From Luteimonas sp. MC1750 (GTDB taxonomy: Bacteria > Pseudomonadota > Gammaproteobacteria > Xanthomonadales > Xanthomonadaceae), in the NCBI RefSeq assembly GCF_016615955.1, contig NZ_CP067113.1, forward strand, positions 682,001 to 746,000: a stretch of 64,000 nucleotides of DNA. Reading direction: 5' to 3'. The notes below the pieces were generated by a model. It worked only from the letters and a program-made list of their open reading frames with translations. It had not been told where the DNA came from and did not search any database. Below are positions 22,365 to 34,427 of the stretch, one piece after another. Numbering within the stretch: the stretch's first letter is position 1; each line of letters starts with the position of its first letter. The position numbers and the translations under genes were made by a program.

Positions 22365-23260
22365 GGCTGCTGCTGCTCGGCGCCAACGGACAGGTCGGCC
22401 ACGCGCTGCGACCCGAACTGGCGGCCCTGGGCGAGGTCGTCTGCACCACGCGCAGCGGCTTGCTGCCCGACGGCGGCACCTGCGAAGTGGCCGACTTCGA
22501 CCAGCCGGGCACGCTGGCCACCCTGGTCGATCGCATCGCGCCGGACGTGGTGGTCAATGCCGCGGCCTATACCGCCGTCGATCGCGCGGAGCAGGAGCGC
22601 GACGCGGCGTTCCGCGCGAATGCGGAGGCGCCCGGCGCGCTCGCCGACGCCTGCGCCCGCCGCGGCGCGCTGCTGGTGCACTACTCGACCGACTACGTCT
22701 TCGACGGCAACTCCAGCCGGCCCTGGCGCGAGGACGATGCCACCGCGCCGCTTGGCGTCTACGGCGCGAGCAAGCTGGCGGGCGAAGCCGCCGTCCGGTC
22801 GAGCGGCGCGCGCCACATGGTCTTCCGCACCGCCTGGGTCTACGGCGCGCACGGCCACAACTTCATGCGCACCATGCTGCGCCTGGCGGCCGAGCGCGAC
22901 GAGTTGCGCGTGGTCGACGACCAGCACGGGACGCCGACCGCCGCGGCGCGCATCGCCTCGGTCACGGCCGAGGCGCTGGCCACGGCGGGATCCGCATCGG
23001 GACTGTGGCACCTCACCGCGTCGGGCGGGACCACCTGGCACGGGTTCGCCAGCGCGATCATCGACGGCGCGCATGCCCGCGGCCTGCTGCCACGACGCCC
23101 GCGCGTCCTGCCGGTGCCGGGCAGCGAGTACCCGACGCCCGCGCGACGCCCGGCCTACTCCAGGCTCGACACCTCGGCGCTGCGTGCACAGTGGCCGGTC
23201 GAACTCCCGGACTGGGCCAGCGACCTGGATCGCGTCCTCGACGGCCTCGCGCGCGCCTGA
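22361..23260 (+). CDS. rmlD: dTDP-4-dehydrorhamnose reductase
   Basis: A 299-residue NAD(P)H-dependent SDR reductase producing dTDP-L-rhamnose. It has GANGQVGHAL at the N-terminus, VNAAAYTAVDRAE, the catalytic STDYVFDG and YGASKLAGE (Tyr-x-x-x-Lys), and FRTAWVYG. The start is a GTG overlapping the rmlC stop (GTGA). Last gene of the operon, with a small hairpin after the stop. Confidence 0.96.
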   Translation: MRLLLLGANGQVGHALRPELAALGEVVCTTRSGLLPDGGTCEVADFDQPGTLATLVDRIAPDVVVNAAAYTAVDRAEQERDAAFRANAEAPGALADACARRGALLVHYSTDYVFDGNSSRPWREDDATAPLGVYGASKLAGEAAVRSSGARHMVFRTAWVYGAHGHNFMRTMLRLAAERDELRVVDDQHGTPTAAARIASVTAEALATAGSASGLWHLTASGGTTWHGFASAIIDGAHARGLLPRRPRVLPVPGSEYPTPARRPAYSRLDTSALRAQWPVELPDWASDLDRVLDGLARA

Positions 23261-23279
23261 CGCGCGCCGACGCGGCGCA

Positions 23280-23296
23280 GGGATGCCAAGCATCCC
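23280..23296 (+). terminator. Possible terminator of the rml operon
   Basis: GGGATGC-CAA-GCATCCC is a perfect 7-base stem with a 3-base loop 20 bases after the rmlD stop. There is no long T run after it, so termination is uncertain. Confidence 0.4.
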
Positions 23297-23356
23297 GTTC
23301 GCCGGTCATAATGGGCGCGCGCCAGCGAGGGGCTGGCTGGACTTTCGGGGATCAGG

Positions 23357-25327
23357 ATGAAGCGGGGATATCAAGTCGCGCTGGCTGCGATGCTGGCGTT
23401 CGTGTGCGTTCCGGCCGTGGCGGCACCGGGCATCGATCTCGATGCCTTCGTCAAGAAGGACACCTTCGTCGACATCAAGCTCTCGCCCACCGGCGAGTAC
23501 TACGCCGCGACCGTGCCCCTGGAGGACCAGATGGGCCTGGCCATCATCCGGGTGGCGGACGCCCAGATGTCGACCGCGCTGCGGCTGGGCAAGAACACGC
23601 ACTTCGCCGACTTCGACTGGGTCAGCGACGAGCGGGTCGTGCTCAGCGTGGCCGAGAAGTTCGGGATGATGGACGCGCCCCAGCTCACCGGAGAGCTGTA
23701 CGCGCTCGATGCCGATGGCAGCGACAAGCAGCTGCTGATCGGCCAGCGCGTCGCCGGTGCCGGAACGGGCACCCGCATCCAGACGCAGCGGGCCGACCGC
23801 GTCGCCGCCTTCCTGATCGATCCGCTGCTGGAGGACCCGCGCTACTCGCTGGTGTCCACCGAGCGCTTCGCGCTGGATCCGTTCACCCGCGCCGAGCGCC
23901 TGGACATCTATACCGGCCGGCGCGTGGTGGCCGCGATCGCTCCGATCCGCAACGCCCGCTTCACCACCGACAACACCGGCGTGGTGCGCTTCGCGCACGG
24001 CGCGGGCCACGACATCGTCAACAAGCTGTATTACCGCGCGGGCGATGGCGCCGAGTGGGTGCTGCTCAACGACGAGTCGGCCAGTGGCCACGCGGAATGG
24101 CCGGTGGGCTTCTCCGCCGACAACCGCACGGCGTACCTGACCGTCGAGCAGGCCAGCGGGCCCAGCCGGATCGTCGCGTATGACATCGCCAGCGGCGAAC
24201 GCACCACCGTGCTCGCGGACGAGACCGGCGATCCGGCGGTGATCCTCCACGCCCCGGGCACCCAGGTGCCGGTCGGCGCGCTGTTCCTGGACGGCAAGCC
24301 GCGGACCGCCTTCTTCGATCCGCAGTCCTCGGATGCGCGCCTGTACCGCAGCCTCGAGGCCGCGTTCGATGGCCACGCGGTCTACATCACCTCGAGCACG
24401 TCCGACGGGCGCAAGGTGCTGCTGCAGACCTGGAGCGACCGCAACCCGGGCGACTTCTACATCTACGACACCGTCGACAAGAAGGCCGCCCACGTCGTCG
24501 CCCGGCGCCAGTGGTTCGACCCGGCGCAGATGGCCGAGCGGCGTCCGGTCAGCCTCCAGGCGCGCGACGGCCTGGAGCTGCAGGGCTTCGTCACCCTTCC
24601 CGCCGGCTCCAATGGGCGCAACCTGCCGATGGTGGTGCTGCCGCACGGCGGTCCCTTCGGCATCTTCGACACCTGGCAGTTCGATACCGAGTCGCAGATG
24701 CTGGCGTCCGCCGGCTATGCGGTGCTGCAGGTGAACTTCCGCGGCTCGGGCAGCCGCGGCCGCGCCTTCGAGCATGCCGGCGCGCGCGAGTGGGGCGGCC
24801 GGATGCAGGACGACGTCACCGACGCCACCCGCTGGGCGATCGCGCAGGGCATCGCCGATGCCGGCCGGATCTGCATCTACGGCAGCAGCTATGGCGGCTA
24901 TGCCGCGCTGATGGGCGCGGCGCGCGAGCCTGCGCTGTACCGCTGCGCCGCCGGCAACGTGGGCGTCTACGACCTTCCGACCATGCACACGCACGGTGAC
25001 ATCCAGCAGCGCGGCTCGGGCACGACCTACCTGCGCGAGTGGATCGGCGAGCGCGACGCGCTCGGCGCGGTGTCGCCGACGCGCATGGCCGACCGGATCA
25101 GGATCCCGGTGTTCCTGGCCGCCGGCGGCAAGGACGAACGCGCGCCGATCGAGCACACCCGGATGATGGAGCGCGCGCTGGCGTCGGCTGGCGTACCGGT
25201 GGAAACCGCCTACTTCCCCACCGAAGGGCACGGCTACTACGACGATGCCAACCGCCGCGAGTACTACACGCGGCTGCTGGCCTTCCTGGGCCGGCACCTG
25301 GGCGGCAAGGCCACGGCCGCCAACTAG
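23357..25327 (+). CDS. Exported S9 (prolyl oligopeptidase) family peptidase
   Basis: A 656-residue serine peptidase with a signal peptide (cut about VAA|PG). An N-terminal beta-propeller-like region (residues 30-390) is followed by an alpha/beta hydrolase domain. The catalytic triad can be read: S511 in GSSYGGY, an Asp in AAGGKDERAP and a His in EGHGYYD. Such enzymes cut short peptides, often as dipeptidyl or acylaminoacyl peptidases, here probably in the periplasm. It is followed by an OPT transporter and a second S9 peptidase on the same strand. A CATAAT at 23307 may be its -10. Confidence 0.92.
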   Translation: MKRGYQVALAAMLAFVCVPAVAAPGIDLDAFVKKDTFVDIKLSPTGEYYAATVPLEDQMGLAIIRVADAQMSTALRLGKNTHFADFDWVSDERVVLSVAEKFGMMDAPQLTGELYALDADGSDKQLLIGQRVAGAGTGTRIQTQRADRVAAFLIDPLLEDPRYSLVSTERFALDPFTRAERLDIYTGRRVVAAIAPIRNARFTTDNTGVVRFAHGAGHDIVNKLYYRAGDGAEWVLLNDESASGHAEWPVGFSADNRTAYLTVEQASGPSRIVAYDIASGERTTVLADETGDPAVILHAPGTQVPVGALFLDGKPRTAFFDPQSSDARLYRSLEAAFDGHAVYITSSTSDGRKVLLQTWSDRNPGDFYIYDTVDKKAAHVVARRQWFDPAQMAERRPVSLQARDGLELQGFVTLPAGSNGRNLPMVVLPHGGPFGIFDTWQFDTESQMLASAGYAVLQVNFRGSGSRGRAFEHAGAREWGGRMQDDVTDATRWAIAQGIADAGRICIYGSSYGGYAALMGAAREPALYRCAAGNVGVYDLPTMHTHGDIQQRGSGTTYLREWIGERDALGAVSPTRMADRIRIPVFLAAGGKDERAPIEHTRMMERALASAGVPVETAYFPTEGHGYYDDANRREYYTRLLAFLGRHLGGKATAAN

Positions 25328-25421
25328 GCGGCGGCCACCCGCGTCGCGTCGCGCGACGCGGGATCTGGACGCGCAGCCCCCGGAGCGCTAGCGTTGCCGC
25401 TTCCTCCGGGGGTGCGATCCG

Positions 25422-27389
25422 ATGACAGACCATGAGCGCGGTGCCGTTCCGCAGCTGACCCTCCGCGCGGTGCTGCTGGCGATCGTGCTGGCGGTGATCC
25501 TGTCCGCGGCCAACGCCTACCTCGGCCTGTTCGCGGGCCTGACCATCGCCACCGCGATCCCGGCCGCGGTGGTGTCGATGGGCGTGCTGCGCCTGCTTGG
25601 CGGCGGCACGATCCTCGAGAACAACATCGTGCAGACCGGCGCTTCGGCCGGTTCGTCGATCGCGGCGGGCGTCATCTTCACCATCCCCGCCCTGGTGATC
25701 CTCGGGTACTGGGACGACTTCCGCTATTCCTGGGTGCTGGCGATCGCCGGCCTGGGCGGCCTGCTCGGGGTGCTGTTCTCGGTGCCGCTGCGGCGCACGA
25801 TGATCGTCGAGAACCCGCTTCCGTTCCCCGAGGGCAAGGCCGCGGCCGAAGTGCTCAAGGCCGGCGAGAACCCGGGGCCGGGCCTCAGGATCCTCGCGCT
25901 GGCGGCCACGGTTGGCGCCGTGGTCAAGGTCGCCGCCGAGAGCGGGATGCGGATGATCCCCGACAACGCGGTGGTGTCGGGCTTCGTCGGCCGCTACCTC
26001 GGCTACATGGGCACCAACCTGTCGCCGGCCCTGCTGGGCGTCGGTTACATCGTCGGGCTGAACATCGGCATCGTGGTGCTGTCGGGGGCGATCCTGTCCT
26101 GGAACATCGCCATCCCGCTGTACCACGCGCTCTTCCTGGACACCGATCCGGTGCTGGCGGCGCAGCTGGCGGGCGTGCCGGCCGCCGATGCCGCGGGGGC
26201 GATCTGGTCGGCGAAGATCCGTTACCTCGGCGTCGGCGCGATGCTGATCGGTGGCATCTGGACCCTGTTCTCGCTGCGCAAGTCACTGCTGTCGGGCGTG
26301 AGGAGCGGCATCGCCGCGGCGCGCAAGGGCGGCGACGAGGTCGTGGCCGAGACCGACCGCGACCTGCCGATGAAATGGATGCTGATCGCGCTGCTGCTGT
26401 TCGTGATTCCGCTGCTGGTGCTGTACCAGGCGATCGTCGGCAACTGGTTCGTCAGCGTGCCGATGACGATCATCATGATCGTCGCGGGCTTCCTGTTCGT
26501 CTCGGTCTCGGCCTACCTGGCAGGCCTGGTGGGCTCGTCGAACAACCCGGTGTCGGGCATCACCATCGCGACCATCCTGTTCGCGGCGGCGGTGCTGGTG
26601 CTGCTGCTGGGCCGCGATTCGCCGGTGGGCGCGGTGGCCGCGATCATGATCGGTGCGGTGGTGTGCTGCGCGGCGGCGGTGGGCGGCGACAACCTGCAGG
26701 ACCTCAAGGCCGGCTACATCGTCGGCGCCACGCCGTGGAAGCAGCAGCTGATGCTGGCGATCGGTGCGTTCTCCTGCGCGCTGATCATGGCCCCGGTGCT
26801 CAACCTGCTGGCCCAGGCCTACGGCATCGGTGCGCCGACGCCCGAGCAGCCGCAGTCGCTGGCCGCGCCGCAGGCGACGCTCATGGCCTCGGTGGCGCAG
26901 GGCATGTTCGGCGGCAAGCTGCCCTGGGACATGATCGCGATCGGCGCCGGCGTCGGCGCGGCGATCATCGCGCTGGACGAATGGCTCAAGGCCCGCGCCT
27001 CCACCTTCCGCGTGCCGGTGCTGGCGGCGGCGATTGGCATCTACCTGCCGATCGAGCTGATGGTGCCGATCTTCCTCGGCGGCGTGCTCGCGTGGATGGT
27101 GGAGCGGCGGCACGGCGTCGACGGCCACGACGAGGCGGCCCGCGACCGCGTGCACCGTCCGGGCACGCTGTTCGCGGCTGGCCTGATCACCGGCGAGGCC
27201 CTGATGGGCATCGCGATCGCGGTGCCGATCGTCATCACCGAGCGCTCCGACGTGCTGGCCGTGGCCGAATCGCTGCACTTCAACCAGTGGGTCGGGCTGG
27301 CGGTGCTGGCCGTGGTGGCCTGGCTGCTCTACCGCAGCTCGGCCAGGCAGGAAGCGCCCGCGGCGCCGGTGGAGCCGGGTCCGCGCTGA
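25422..27389 (+). CDS. OPT-family oligopeptide transporter
   Basis: A 655-residue inner-membrane protein with more than a dozen hydrophobic segments, matching the bacterial OPT (oligopeptide/YSL) family: the N-terminal LTLRAVLLAIVLAVILSAANAYLGLF block, ENNIVQTGASAGSS, PFPEGKAAAEVLKAG, and a GGDNLQDLKAGYIVGATPWKQQ loop. It probably imports small peptides by proton symport. It lies between two exported S9 peptidase genes on the same strand, suggesting uptake of their products. Metal-chelate transport is an alternative seen in the wider family. Confidence 0.92.
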   Translation: MTDHERGAVPQLTLRAVLLAIVLAVILSAANAYLGLFAGLTIATAIPAAVVSMGVLRLLGGGTILENNIVQTGASAGSSIAAGVIFTIPALVILGYWDDFRYSWVLAIAGLGGLLGVLFSVPLRRTMIVENPLPFPEGKAAAEVLKAGENPGPGLRILALAATVGAVVKVAAESGMRMIPDNAVVSGFVGRYLGYMGTNLSPALLGVGYIVGLNIGIVVLSGAILSWNIAIPLYHALFLDTDPVLAAQLAGVPAADAAGAIWSAKIRYLGVGAMLIGGIWTLFSLRKSLLSGVRSGIAAARKGGDEVVAETDRDLPMKWMLIALLLFVIPLLVLYQAIVGNWFVSVPMTIIMIVAGFLFVSVSAYLAGLVGSSNNPVSGITIATILFAAAVLVLLLGRDSPVGAVAAIMIGAVVCCAAAVGGDNLQDLKAGYIVGATPWKQQLMLAIGAFSCALIMAPVLNLLAQAYGIGAPTPEQPQSLAAPQATLMASVAQGMFGGKLPWDMIAIGAGVGAAIIALDEWLKARASTFRVPVLAAAIGIYLPIELMVPIFLGGVLAWMVERRHGVDGHDEAARDRVHRPGTLFAAGLITGEALMGIAIAVPIVITERSDVLAVAESLHFNQWVGLAVLAVVAWLLYRSSARQEAPAAPVEPGPR

Positions 27390-27472
27390 GCCGTGGTGGT
27401 GGGACTTCCTGCCTTTGCGCAGGGCAGCCCCGCCGCCTACCATCGGGCCTTTCCGTCCGGGAGTCCCGATCC

Positions 27473-29536
<2,064 letters not shown>

Positions 29537-29547
29537 CCGCCCCGCGT

Positions 29548-29576
29548 CGCGGCCGGCCCGGAATGGGTCGGCCGCG
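29548..29576 (+). terminator. Hairpin after the second S9 peptidase gene
   Basis: CGCGGCCGGCCC pairs with GGGTCGGCCGCG (12 base pairs including one G-T) around a 5-base loop, starting 11 bases after the stop. It is followed by CGTTCCCG rather than a clear T run. Confidence 0.5.
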
Positions 29577-29621
29577 CGTTCCCGTACGCGTCTCCCCACC
29601 CAGCACAACAGGACACTGCCG

Positions 29622-30941
29622 ATGGCACCCACTCCCGCCACGCCCCAAGCCGAAGCCGCCGCCATCGATGCCCTGGATCCCGTGGGTGCGGCGGCCGCGG
29701 TCGAGGCGTCGGCGCCGCTGCTCGGCAACGACATCGTGGTCTTCGGTCTGATCGCGGCCACGCTCGGCACGATCTTCTGGCTGGCGTCGGGTCCGACGCC
29801 GTTCTGGAAGAAGTTCTTCGCCTGGATCCCGGCGCTGCTGCTGTGCTACTTCGTGCCCGCGTTCTACAACACGGTCAACCTCATCGATGGCGAGGGCAGC
29901 GCGCTCTACCACCTGGCCAGCCGGGTCCTGCTGCCGGCCGCGCTGGTCCTGCTGACGCTGTCGATCGACCTCAAGGGCATCCTGAAGCTCGGGCCCAAGC
30001 TGCTGTTCGTGTTCTGCGCCGGCACCCTGGGCATCGTGCTGGGCGCGATCATCACCTTCCAGACGATGGAATGGTTCTGGCCGGCCGCGGTGGCGGGCGA
30101 CACCTGGAAGGGCATGGCCGCGCTGTCGGGAAGCTGGATCGGCGGCGGCGCCAACATGGTTGCGATCCGCGAGATCTACGAGGTCGACGCCACCCTGTTC
30201 GGGCAGTTCGCCGTGGTCGACGTGGCGATCGCCAGCCTGCTGATGGCCACCCTGCTGTTCCTCGCCAATCGCGCCGGACCGATCGACCTGCGCAGCGGCG
30301 CCGACACCCGCGCGCTGGACGACATGAAGGAACGCATCGCCGCCTACGAGGCCGCGAACGCGCGCATCCCGTCGCTCGCCGACCTGATGATGATCGTCGG
30401 CTGGGCCTTCGGCATCGTCGGCCTTGCGCATGCGATCTCCGAGCCGGCCTCGGCGTGGTTCAAGGCCAATGCGCCCTGGTCGTCGCAGTTCAGCCTGGAT
30501 GCGCCCTTCGTCTGGATCGTGGTGCTGTCGACGCTCGGCGGACTGGTGCTGAGCTTCACCCGCGTCCGCCGCCTGGAGGACGCGGGTGCGTCGCGCGTCG
30601 GCACCGTGTTTCTGTATTTCCTGATCGCCTGCATCGGCATGCAGATGGACTTCCTCAAGCTGGCCAACCGCCCGGAACTGGTGGTGATCGGCTTCATGTG
30701 GATGTCGATCCACGTGGCGGTGATCTGGTACGCGGCGCGCCTGGTGAAGGCGCCGCTGTTCTACTTCGGCGTCGGCTCGATGGGCAACGTGGGTGCGGCC
30801 GCCTCGGCGCCGGTCATCGCCGCCGCCTTCCATCCGACGCTGGCCCCGGTGGGCGTGCTGCTTGGAACGGTCGGCTATGCCAGCGGTACGGTGATCGCCT
30901 ACGGACTGGGGCAGATCCTGCGGATGATGGCGGGGGCCTGA
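29622..30941 (+). CDS. DUF819 family membrane permease (YjcL-like)
   Basis: A 439-residue membrane protein with about 11 hydrophobic segments. The SGSWIGGGANMVAI block and the C-terminal FGVGSMGNVGAAASAPVIAAAF block are typical of DUF819 proteins, putative permeases of unknown substrate. The N-terminal 30 residues are Ala-rich and soluble. Location between S9/OPT genes and cstA suggests a peptide or amino acid substrate, but that is inference. It is convergent with the ybdD-like/cstA pair. Confidence 0.87.
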   Translation: MAPTPATPQAEAAAIDALDPVGAAAAVEASAPLLGNDIVVFGLIAATLGTIFWLASGPTPFWKKFFAWIPALLLCYFVPAFYNTVNLIDGEGSALYHLASRVLLPAALVLLTLSIDLKGILKLGPKLLFVFCAGTLGIVLGAIITFQTMEWFWPAAVAGDTWKGMAALSGSWIGGGANMVAIREIYEVDATLFGQFAVVDVAIASLLMATLLFLANRAGPIDLRSGADTRALDDMKERIAAYEAANARIPSLADLMMIVGWAFGIVGLAHAISEPASAWFKANAPWSSQFSLDAPFVWIVVLSTLGGLVLSFTRVRRLEDAGASRVGTVFLYFLIACIGMQMDFLKLANRPELVVIGFMWMSIHVAVIWYAARLVKAPLFYFGVGSMGNVGAAASAPVIAAAFHPTLAPVGVLLGTVGYASGTVIAYGLGQILRMMAGA

Positions 30942-30999
30942 CGCCGGCAACCCCGGCCCGGCGGCCCGTCCCAGGGCTGCCCGGCCCCGGTCGGGGCTC

Positions 31000-31224
31000 T
31001 CAGCAGCAGCGGAACCCGCCGCGCCCGCCGTAGCGGGCTTCCTGGCGCTCGCGGAAGAAGGTCGGGTAGTCCATGGGCTCCCGGTCCGGGTGCTTCTCCA
31101 GCACGTGGCGCACGTAGTTGTCGTAGTCGGGGATGCCGCAGCACAGCCGCGCGGTCTGCAGGACCCGACGCCACACGCGCTTGTGGGTGGCGAAATGGTC
31201 GAGCGGGACCAGCGCGCCGGCCAT
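31000..31224 (-). CDS. YbdD/YjiX family small protein (DUF466)
   Basis: A 74-residue protein of the YbdD/YjiX family, which accompanies CstA/BtsT transporters. Conserved parts are [12 protein letters not shown], the [12 protein letters not shown] stretch, ARYGGRGG and the double-cysteine end. Its start codon overlaps the cstA stop by one base, so it is translated with cstA. Genetic work in enterobacteria links such partners to pyruvate uptake; the molecular role is not settled. Confidence 0.9.
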   Translation of the reverse strand: MAGALVPLDHFATHKRVWRRVLQTARLCCGIPDYDNYVRHVLEKHPDREPMDYPTFFRERQEARYGGRGGFRCC

Positions 31225-33299
31225 CAGAGCCAGACCTTCCGCTGCTCTTCGGTCAGCGCGACGTAGGCCGTCTCGCGGTCGCTGCGCGCCGGGTTCGCAC
31301 GCGCCTTGCGCACCGCGCCGACCGAATACACCAGCACCGCCACGACCACGAACATGAAGAGCGCGGTGAGTCCGGCGTTGACGTAGTTGTTGATCATGAT
31401 CTGCTGCATGCCGCCGAAGTCCTTCGAGGGCGCGATCAGTTCGCCGGCGTTGATCGCCGCGCGGTACTTGTTCGCCTGCGCCAGGAAACCCACGCCCGGG
31501 TTGGCATCGAAGATCTTGATCCAGCCGGCGCTGAGCGTGCAGGCCAGCAGCCACACGGCCGGCACGATCGGCACCCACGCGTAGCGGTCCTTCTTCATCT
31601 TGAACAGGACCACCGTGCACAGCATCAGCGCGATGCCGGCCAGCATCTGGTTGGCGATGCCGAACAGCGGCCACAGCATGTTGATGCCGCCCAGCGGATC
31701 GGTGACGCCCTGGTAGAGGAAGTAGCCCCACAGCGCGACGCAGCCGCCGGTGGCGATCAGGTTCGCGCCCCAGGACTCGGTCCGGCGCATCGCCGGGACG
31801 AAGTTGCCCAGCAGGTCCTGCAGCATGAAGCGCCCGGCGCGGGTGCCGGCATCGACCGCGGTCAGGATGAACAGCGCCTCGAAGAGGATCGCGAAGTGGT
31901 ACCAGAAGGCCATCATCCCTTCGCCCGGGATCACCGCGTGGAAGATCTGCGCGATGCCCACCGCCAGCGTCGGCGCGCCGCCGGCGCGGGAGATGATCGA
32001 GGCTTCGCCGACATCCTCGGCGGTCTGGACCAGCACCTCGGGCGTGACCGTGAAGCCCCAGCTCGACACCACCTGCGCCACCGCGGCCGGGTCGGTGCCG
32101 ATGATCGCGGCGGGGCTGTTCATGGCGAAGTACACGCCCGGATCGATGATCGAGGCGGCCACCATGGCCATGATCGCCACGAACGATTCCATCAGCATGC
32201 CGCCGTAGCCGAGGTAGGGTGCGTGGCGTTCGTTGGCCATGAGCTTGGGCGTGGTGCCCGAGGCGATCAGCGCGTGGAAGCCCGACACCGCGCCGCAGGC
32301 GATGGTGATGAACAGGAAGGGGAACATCGAGCCCTTCCACACCGGCCCGGTGCCGTCGGTGAACTGGGTCAGCGCGGGCATCTGCAGCATCGGCATCGTG
32401 ATCAGGATGCCGATGGCCAGGCCGATGATCACGCCGATCTTGAGGAAGGTGGACAGGTAGTCGCGCGGCGCCAGCAGCAGCCAGACCGGCAGCACCGCGG
32501 CGACGAAGCCGTAGCCGATCAGCATCCAGGTGATCTGGGTGCCGGTGAAGGTGAACGCCGGGCCCCAGGTCGGGTGCGCGGCCACGCTGCCGCCGAACCA
32601 GATCGCGGCCATCAGCAGCACCAGCCCGATGACCGAGATCTCGCCGATCTTCCCGGGCCTGAGATAGCGCATGTAGATGCCCATGAAGATCGCGATCGGC
32701 ATCGTCGCGATCACCGTGAACATGCCCCAGGGGCTTTCCGCCAGCGCCTTCACCACGATCATCGCCAGCACGGCGAGGATGATGATCATGATCAGGAAGG
32801 CGCCGAACAGGGCGATGGTGCCGGGGATCCGCCCCATCTCCTCGCGCACCAGGTCGCCGAGCGAGCGCGCGTCGCGGCGGCTCGAGACCACCAGCACCAT
32901 GAAGTCCTGCACTGCGCCCGCCAGCACCACGCCCACGATCAGCCACAGGGTTCCGGGCAGGTAGCCCATCTGCGCCGCCAGCACCGGGCCGACCAGCGGC
33001 CCCGCGCCGGCGATCGCGGCGAAGTGGTGGCCGAACAGCACGTGCTTGTTGGTGGGCACGTAGTCCAGGCCATCGTTGTGGATCATCGCCGGCGTGGCGC
33101 GGGTGGCATCGAGGTTGAACACCCGGTCGGCGATGAAGCGCGCATAGAAGCGGTAGGCGACCAGGTAGATCGAGACCGCGGCGACCACGATCCACAGCGC
33201 ATTGATCGATTCGCCGCGCCTGAGCGCGATTGTGCCAAGGCAGAACGCGCCCAGCACCGCGAGCGCCGCCCACGCGATCTTGCCGAGTCCACCCTTCAT
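31224..33299 (-). CDS. cstA: CstA/BtsT family carbon starvation transporter
   Basis: A 691-residue inner-membrane protein with many transmembrane segments. CstA-family blocks can be read: [43 protein letters not shown], and [17 protein letters not shown]. Homologues import pyruvate (BtsT) or peptides (CstA) under starvation. The OPT and S9 genes nearby would fit peptide use. It is the upstream gene of the pair with the ybdD-like gene. Confidence 0.93.
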   Translation of the reverse strand: MKGGLGKIAWAALAVLGAFCLGTIALRRGESINALWIVVAAVSIYLVAYRFYARFIADRVFNLDATRATPAMIHNDGLDYVPTNKHVLFGHHFAAIAGAGPLVGPVLAAQMGYLPGTLWLIVGVVLAGAVQDFMVLVVSSRRDARSLGDLVREEMGRIPGTIALFGAFLIMIIILAVLAMIVVKALAESPWGMFTVIATMPIAIFMGIYMRYLRPGKIGEISVIGLVLLMAAIWFGGSVAAHPTWGPAFTFTGTQITWMLIGYGFVAAVLPVWLLLAPRDYLSTFLKIGVIIGLAIGILITMPMLQMPALTQFTDGTGPVWKGSMFPFLFITIACGAVSGFHALIASGTTPKLMANERHAPYLGYGGMLMESFVAIMAMVAASIIDPGVYFAMNSPAAIIGTDPAAVAQVVSSWGFTVTPEVLVQTAEDVGEASIISRAGGAPTLAVGIAQIFHAVIPGEGMMAFWYHFAILFEALFILTAVDAGTRAGRFMLQDLLGNFVPAMRRTESWGANLIATGGCVALWGYFLYQGVTDPLGGINMLWPLFGIANQMLAGIALMLCTVVLFKMKKDRYAWVPIVPAVWLLACTLSAGWIKIFDANPGVGFLAQANKYRAAINAGELIAPSKDFGGMQQIMINNYVNAGLTALFMFVVVAVLVYSVGAVRKARANPARSDRETAYVALTEEQRKVWL

Positions 33300-33418
33300 G
33301 GCACGCCCCGTTGGATTGTTGGGATCAGGGTCGCTTCTACTCCGATCGTGGTCAATCGCCAATGCTGCGCTGCGGCGGGAACTGGCCTACGACTTTGGTC
33401 GCAGGCCGCGCAGCGCTG

Positions 33419-34423
33419 TCAGAGCCAGCGCACCTTGCGCAGGTAGCGATAGAGCAGCCCCACCACCAGCACCACGACGCCGATCAGCACCGGGTAGCTC
33501 CAGCGTCCATGGAGCTCGGGCATGTGCACGAAGTTCATGCCGTACCAGCTGGCGATGAGGGTCGGCGCCGCCAGCAGGGCGGCCCAGCCGGCCAGGCGCT
33601 TGACCACTTCACCCTGCGCCAGCGTCACCAGCGCCTGGTTGACGCCCAGCGCCGTGCCGAGCATGTCGCGCAGCACGTCCACGGCGTCGTTGGCGCGGAC
33701 CGAGTGGTCGAGCACGTCGCGCAGGTACAGCCGCACGTCCTCCGACACCAGCGGGCCGCCGGTGCGCACCAGCTGCGACAGCACGTCCTGCATCGAGGTC
33801 ACCGCCACCCGCATGTAGGTCAGCTCGCGCTTGAGTTCGTAGAGGCGGCGGATGGTGCCGCGGCGGTAGGTCTCGCTGAAGACGTCCTGTTCCAGCGCTT
33901 CCAGCGTCGAGCGGAACTCGTCGACGATCGGCAGGTAGTTGTCGACGATGGTGTCGAGCACCGCGTACAGGGCGAAGGCCGGGCCCAGCGCCATCAGCTC
34001 CGGATCGCGTTCCAGCCGGCTGCGCGCCGGCGCATAGGTCAGCGAATGCCCGTGGCGCACGGTGACGAGGTAGCGGGCGCCGAGGAAGGCATGGGTCTCG
34101 CCGTAACGGATGATGCGTTCGTCGACCACCTGCGCGGTCTTCGCGACCAGGAACAGCGAGTCGCCATAGCCCTCGAGCTTGGGTCGCTGGTGCGCGTGGT
34201 GCGCGTCCTCGATCGCGAGGTCGTGGAGCCCGAACTCCTCCTGCAGCTTCTCGAGCACGCCTTCGCCGGGTTCGTACAGGCCGATCCACACGAAGCTGCC
34301 GTCGTCGACGGCGAGGACGTCGCTGATCGCGTCGAGGTCGATGTCGCGGCGATGCCCCGCGCGGTCATAGGCCGCGCAGTTGATGACGCTGGAGGGCATC
34401 CGCGCCGCGACGTCGTCGTTCAT
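33419..34423 (-). CDS. corA: CorA-like magnesium/cobalt channel
   Basis: A 334-residue CorA-family divalent cation channel. A large N-terminal cytoplasmic domain rich in acidic and long helical sequence precedes two C-terminal transmembrane helices, with the selectivity signature YGMNF at the end of the first. The C-terminus is basic (YRYLRKVRWL). It starts 4 bases from the stop of the DUF4105 gene and probably belongs to the same transcript. Confidence 0.94.
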   Translation of the reverse strand: MNDDVAARMPSSVINCAAYDRAGHRRDIDLDAISDVLAVDDGSFVWIGLYEPGEGVLEKLQEEFGLHDLAIEDAHHAHQRPKLEGYGDSLFLVAKTAQVVDERIIRYGETHAFLGARYLVTVRHGHSLTYAPARSRLERDPELMALGPAFALYAVLDTIVDNYLPIVDEFRSTLEALEQDVFSETYRRGTIRRLYELKRELTYMRVAVTSMQDVLSQLVRTGGPLVSEDVRLYLRDVLDHSVRANDAVDVLRDMLGTALGVNQALVTLAQGEVVKRLAGWAALLAAPTLIASWYGMNFVHMPELHGRWSYPVLIGVVVLVVGLLYRYLRKVRWL

Positions 34424-34427
34424 GCCC

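Noticed and set aside
31896..33446. 516-residue plus-strand frame opposite cstA
   Set aside because: It is Asp/His/Arg-rich low complexity and extends past the cstA start into a non-coding gap; cstA is unambiguous.
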